Shown here piece by piece: positions 60,535 to 64,000 of a stretch of DNA of 64,000 nucleotides. Position numbers and translations under genes: made by a program. How positions within the stretch are numbered: the stretch's first letter is position 1; each line of letters begins with the position of its first letter. The notes below the pieces were generated by a model. The model worked only from the letters and a program-made list of their open reading frames with translations, ran no database searches and was not told the DNA's origin. The DNA is from Caulochytrium protostelioides. Its lineage: Eukaryota > Chytridiomycota > Caulochytriomycetes > Caulochytriales > Caulochytriaceae. The stretch covers positions 97,015 to 161,014 of the forward strand of contig ML014137.1 of the NCBI GenBank assembly GCA_003615045.1. The letters are read 5' to 3'.

Positions 60535-60904
60535 ACCGGTGCGAGTTTCGGTATGGCCGTGCGGGAGATGCCGTCGTGCGGGACCGCGAAAGAGAAGAAG
60601 AGAAAGAAGAAACCATCAGGTACGAACAAGAATATATCATTAAATTAAGATCGACGCTTTCAACAAGAGAAACAAAACGGGCGATGACCGAAACGGATCG
60701 CCCGAGGCGCGGACGGGGGCTAGGAAAAGTGGAGGGGAGGAGGACCGTTGGCGCCGTATGCGGCATCCTACAGGGATCAGCACGCGCATCAGGGTGGCGC
60801 CCCGTTGGGGGGTGGGGTGGCCTCCAACATGGGCAGAGAGGGCGCCCCCGGGAGCGGCGAACGAGGCGAGCGCTCTCGGCGAGCGAGAGGACGAGGTGCA
60901 GGCC
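60535..60904. other. Convergent 3' intergenic region
   Basis: 370 bp between the stop codons of the kinase and TIM23 genes. An AT-rich, polyadenylation-like stretch (aagaatatatcattaaatta) lies at about 60628-60648. Nothing else seen. Confidence 0.6.
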
Positions 60905-61741
60905 TTAAGCGGCGAGGGCCGCCGGCGCAGCGGGTGCGTCCTTCTTAGCGGCGCGGGCATCGGACCACTCGCCGACGTAGTGCGCGGCGGCGCCGTAGGC
61001 GAGGACGGCGCCCGAGAGCAGGGTGCCGGTGAGCACGGCGGCGCGCGGGCCGGCGGTGCACTTAAAGAGCACGCCCGACGTGAAGGCGGCGGCCACGTGG
61101 TTGTAGTAGTCCGAAGTCTCGCGGTAAGCCTCCAGGGCGTTGTCCGTGAGGGCCCACGCGAGGCACATGACACCGAGCGAGTTGGCGGCCCAGGGGCCGT
61201 ACCGCGCGCTCTGGTTGAGGACGGAGTTGATCATGATGAGGCGCTTCTGGCGGCGCGTGAGATACCAGCCGCGGGCGGCGCCATACGCGCCGGCCGTCGA
61301 GAGGCCGAGCAGGTACGCGGTGCCGGTGCCGTACAGCAGCTTATCGTAGCCGGTGCGCATCGGCAGCGGGCCCCACGAGCCGGTGGGCTTCGGTGGCGCC
61401 TGCTGGCCCGGGAACAGCGGCTGCTCGTCAATGAACAGGTACTCGACGGCGTCGGCGTTCTTGCTGTCGGCGCCGGCGGCGGCCGGTGACGCGCTGAGGG
61501 ATGGCGCGCCAGGGAACACGGGGCGCGCGAGCGGCGCGACATCGCCAATCATGGACGCGATGGTCTCGACGGGCGCGGCTTTCGAGCCTTCTGGCGATGC
61601 CGACGAGGACGATGTAGACGATGGCGATGACGATTGCGAGCGGCGGCCGAACAGACCGCCGAACCAGGACGAGCCGCCCTGTGCCGACGGCGCGGGCGCG
61701 GCGGCGGCGGCCGAGGGCGCCACGGCAGAGGAGTCAGACAT
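60905..61741 (-). CDS. Mitochondrial import inner membrane translocase subunit TIM23
   Basis: 278 residues, near the usual 220-240 plus a longer Ser/Ala-rich N-terminal domain. The Tim17/22/23 (PRAT) domain starts near residue 120: GYDKLLYGTGTAYLLGLSTA, then RLIMINSVLNQSARYGPWAA with NSLGVMCLAW, and AAAFTSGVLFKCTAGPRAAV with LTGTLLSG, each a hydrophobic helix with the GxxxG-like pattern of the channel. TIM23 forms the presequence translocase of the mitochondrial inner membrane with Tim17 and Tim50. A motif YLFIDEQPLFPG precedes the membrane domain, as in fungal Tim23. The C-terminus ends in an Ala/Lys-rich tail. ATG at 61741, no intron. It converges with the kinase gene. Confidence 0.93.
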   Translation of the reverse strand: MSDSSAVAPSAAAAAPAPSAQGGSSWFGGLFGRRSQSSSPSSTSSSSASPEGSKAAPVETIASMIGDVAPLARPVFPGAPSLSASPAAAGADSKNADAVEYLFIDEQPLFPGQQAPPKPTGSWGPLPMRTGYDKLLYGTGTAYLLGLSTAGAYGAARGWYLTRRQKRLIMINSVLNQSARYGPWAANSLGVMCLAWALTDNALEAYRETSDYYNHVAAAFTSGVLFKCTAGPRAAVLTGTLLSGAVLAYGAAAHYVGEWSDARAAKKDAPAAPAALAA

Positions 61742-62572
61742 GGTGGGCGACAGCGGTGCAGCACACGCAGAGGAAGCAAGATGCGGCGCGACAAGAGACG
61801 CGTCACGATAGAAGGAGACGGCTCGAGATGGACGCGGAACAGGTCAGATGGGCAGACGTCGGCCTCAGTCGACGCGGGTCGGAGTTAGAAACGAAGGCAG
61901 TCAAAGCACCCCCCCTTAGCGCCGGCAGGTGGACGGTGGCTGTCGGTGCTGCTCGTGGCCGCACGCTGGGCCTGCGTGCTGTCTGGCTGGGACCTGCGCC
62001 ACGCTATCCGGCGGTCGTGGCGGCATTATACTCACCATCCGCATCGGCGTCGGCATCGGCGTCGGCCGTCGCATCGTATGCCGCGCTGAGGGGGGCGGCG
62101 CCTTGGCGTTAGGGCGGCGCGAGGGTCCAGGGTGAGGGCGGCCGCGCCGCGGGACCGCAGCCGCCGCCTGTCCATCCACCGGGCCGGGCCAAGCCGGAAC
62201 GAGCCGGGCCAGGCCGGGCCGAGCCGGCAAAGGCAAAGGCCACAAGGGGCCAAGCAGGCGAGCGAGAGGCATCGTGCTGCGCCTCGGCGGCGGATGCGCC
62301 AGGAAGGTCAACGTGGTCGGCTCAAGCGACCCTCGGCCGCCGAAGCTGGTTGGCGCGACTCGCCGCCGAGTCTGCTGATCATGCTTCGTTGAGCGAGCGA
62401 CTTCACGGCTACACGGCCACATTGTGCTCGTTGTGTCATCGGCATCCTTGCTGGACGCTGGCAGTAGCGACCATGCTCGTGGGTCAGGATCGCCATCTTC
62501 TGAGCCGATTGATGGTGACCACATGTCCCTGGTGTGTCGCTCCTTTCTATGTTGCTACCATATATTAATGCG
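61742..62572. other. Intergenic region left of Fanzor copy C
   Basis: About 830 bp upstream of TIM23, including its promoter, with degenerate GCCGGGCC/GAGCCGG units at about 62180-62230. It ends in a short AT-rich stretch (accatatattaatgcgg) next to the shared end of copy C. No gene seen. Confidence 0.5.
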
Positions 62573-63478
62573 GTATACAGGCCCTTTCTGGCATCAACAC
62601 CCTGGTGCCCCCCACGGGTCCCCTACCGAGGCAGTAGCGCATTTTGGTTCAGTGTCGGATGAGCTTGCCCACCTCGGACTGCAACCTGGTTTGCTCCGGG
62701 TTGCGGTATAGCGCCTCCTGTCTGACCAGCAAGGCCAGGCAGCGTCGGATGTTCAACGCGGCGTCGAGATCGCGGTTCACAAACTTGCTGTGTGTAGCTT
62801 GATACCACAGCAAACCTCGAACCACGGTCTCCTGGCGGTTGACGGTTTTTCAGGACCACATTCGTTTGGGCATACACCCGGGTCGTGCGGACCGGATTGA
62901 CTCATGTCGGTTCGGTCGAGCGGGTGCCCGCCCGAGACGCGGGGGCGATCGGCACCTTCGTCGGGTCCCGGGTTTTCACCTTGGTCAGAAGGTCATCCGT
63001 CTCGGCATGCACCTGGGTCGTCCGGAACGCGTCGATCAGGACGGTGCGGAAGCGCTGGACGCACGCCTGGTACGCGCGAGCGATTGGGACGGCCATCTCG
63101 CGCTTGCCTCGCGGGGCAAACTTGGAGGCCCCATCGGCGATCACCACTTTAGCGGCGACGGGCCAGCGCCATCTCCGTGGTCGCCCCCTCGGCAACGCGG
63201 TTCATGAACTTGGCAAACACGCGCTGTTTGCCGCTCTACAACCCCAGGCGCTGACGTGCCCAGCGCGGCTGCAGGGCTGCAGGACTCGACCCACAGCGGC
63301 TCATACGTGGCGAGCCACACCTCCAGGAAGCGGTGGTGCGCATCGAGCGCTGTGCCCTTGGAGTCCACCCCGGGCAGCCGCTGTAGCGGCTCCTTGAGAC
63401 CGCGCTGCCAGGTCTCTGACTGCTTCGGGGCGGCTTTCATGCCGGCTTCCGCTCCGTCCTGCTTGCGAGCAGGAGCGC
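62573..63478 (-). pseudogene. Decayed Fanzor (eukaryotic TnpB-like) transposon protein, copy C (most complete 3' half)
   Basis: Minus-strand translation across several frames gives, in order: GMKAAPKQSETWQRGLKEPL, HHRFLEVWLATYEPLW (about 63295-63345), FAKFMN (about 63200), VVIADGASKFAPRGKREMAV (about 63085-63145), VLIDAFRTTQVHAETDDLL (about 62990-63043), CPNECG (zinc-ribbon half, about 62850-62875), RGLLWY, and KFVNRDLDAALNIRRCLALL (RuvC-III, about 62735-62792). These match copy A on the left part and copy B on the right part. The Fanzor DEFRTT motif reads DAFRTT here, so the acidic residue is replaced by Ala, and cysteines of the ribbon are disrupted. Stops and frame changes show it is not functional. 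The end ggtatacaggccc matches copy B. The N-terminal third seen in copy A is missing. Confidence 0.82.
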
Positions 63479-63967
63479 AACACGGAGCGGGATCAGCGAG
63501 CATGCGTCGATGCGTTTGAATCCTTCGGCCACGCCCTGCCTTCGGCCTGAGCCTCGAAGCCCGCCGCGGGAGCGAGCATGAAGCGAGAACTGGCTTGGCC
63601 GCACTCGCCCGCGGCGATGCTGGGCCCGCCACCGCCGGGCGGCCAGGGCCTCCCCGGCTGGGACGCCCGGAACGCGACCGAACCGATGCGCGAGGTCTCT
63701 GCGGCCGGCCGACGGTCGACGGCGAGCCATGAGACGTCGTGCGCCTCGCGACGGCGCTCTGTCGGACGCGTGTATGGGAACCCCCCCTGGGCTAAGCACC
63801 GCGGTCGCGGGGGCATGCCGGTCACGCCGTCCGGGGCGTAGCCGGCGGCAGCTCCCCAAAGCCCGAACGGGACCGAAGCCTAGCGAAGCGGCGCTGAGCA
63901 GGCGAGGCGCGGGCCAGGCGAGGCAAGACGGCGAAGCGGCCGGTGACGGAGCGGAGCTCAGGGGTCC
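63479..63967. other. Unassigned DNA at right end of window
   Basis: About 490 bp without a gene I can support. Pentamer-like ggcgaggcgcgggccaggcgagg units appear at about 63900-63925. Confidence 0.5.
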
Positions 63968-64000
63968 GGCTGCGGCTGCGGCTGCGGCTGCGGCTGCGGC
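63968..64000 (+). repeat. Hexamer repeat ggctgc running off the window end
   Basis: Five and a half exact copies; full length unknown because the window ends inside it. Confidence 0.95.

Noticed and set aside
1-64000. CRISPR arrays, rRNA genes, bacterial operons
   Set aside because: None seen. The repeats present are simple tandem repeats without spacer structure, and the genes are eukaryotic with spliceosomal introns.

Overview
This is nuclear DNA of a eukaryote, most likely a GC-rich, intron-poor zoosporic (flagellated) fungus. The fungal evidence is a Zn2Cys6 regulator of the ERT1/AcuK type, a DUF2456-like membrane protein, Ufd2, a Gin4/Hsl1-like kinase and a tricalbin. The flagellar evidence is two axonemal genes, an EFHC-type triple-DM10 protein and an ODAD4/TTC25-like dynein-docking protein; non-flagellated fungi lack both. 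Chytrid-like lineages (Caulochytrium would fit the GC content) are my best guess, but nothing here fixes the species. There is no bacterial operon structure, CRISPR array or rRNA. Three spliceosomal introns can be placed exactly (GT...AG, 108 to 209 bp).

Layout. 1-13 kb: tricalbin (-, cut by the window edge), Ric-8 (+), PITHD1 (+), a two-exon EFM4/METTL10 methyltransferase (+), a Sel1-repeat protein (-) and an orphan basic/disordered protein (+). 13-25 kb: Ufd2 (-), ERT1/AcuK regulator (+), DUF2456-like membrane protein (+), three-exon EFHC (-). 25-28 kb: tRNA-Gly(CCC) and a decayed Fanzor (eukaryotic TnpB-like) copy. 29-34 kb: pyruvate dehydrogenase E1-alpha (+) and a secreted pepsin-like protease (+). 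34-39 kb: accessory DNA with a second Fanzor fragment, a broken actin-related-protein fragment and a long (GA)n tract. 39-50 kb: a large RasGEF (+), an orphan single-pass membrane protein (+) and ODAD4 (-). 50-64 kb: a GPI-anchored GH26-like glycosidase (+), a Gin4/Hsl1/BRSK-like kinase (+), TIM23 (-), and a third, longest Fanzor relic near the right end.

Genes are mostly single-exon, in divergent and convergent pairs separated by 0.1 to 4 kb of non-coding DNA. They are housekeeping and signalling genes rather than a pathway cluster: G-protein/Ras signalling (Ric-8, RasGEF), ER-PM contacts (tricalbin), protein quality control (Ufd2), mitochondrial import and metabolism (TIM23, PDH E1-alpha) and cilia (EFHC, ODAD4). 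The main non-standard content is the set of three eroded Fanzor copies, all in the same orientation. They preserve different, partly overlapping pieces of one protein family.
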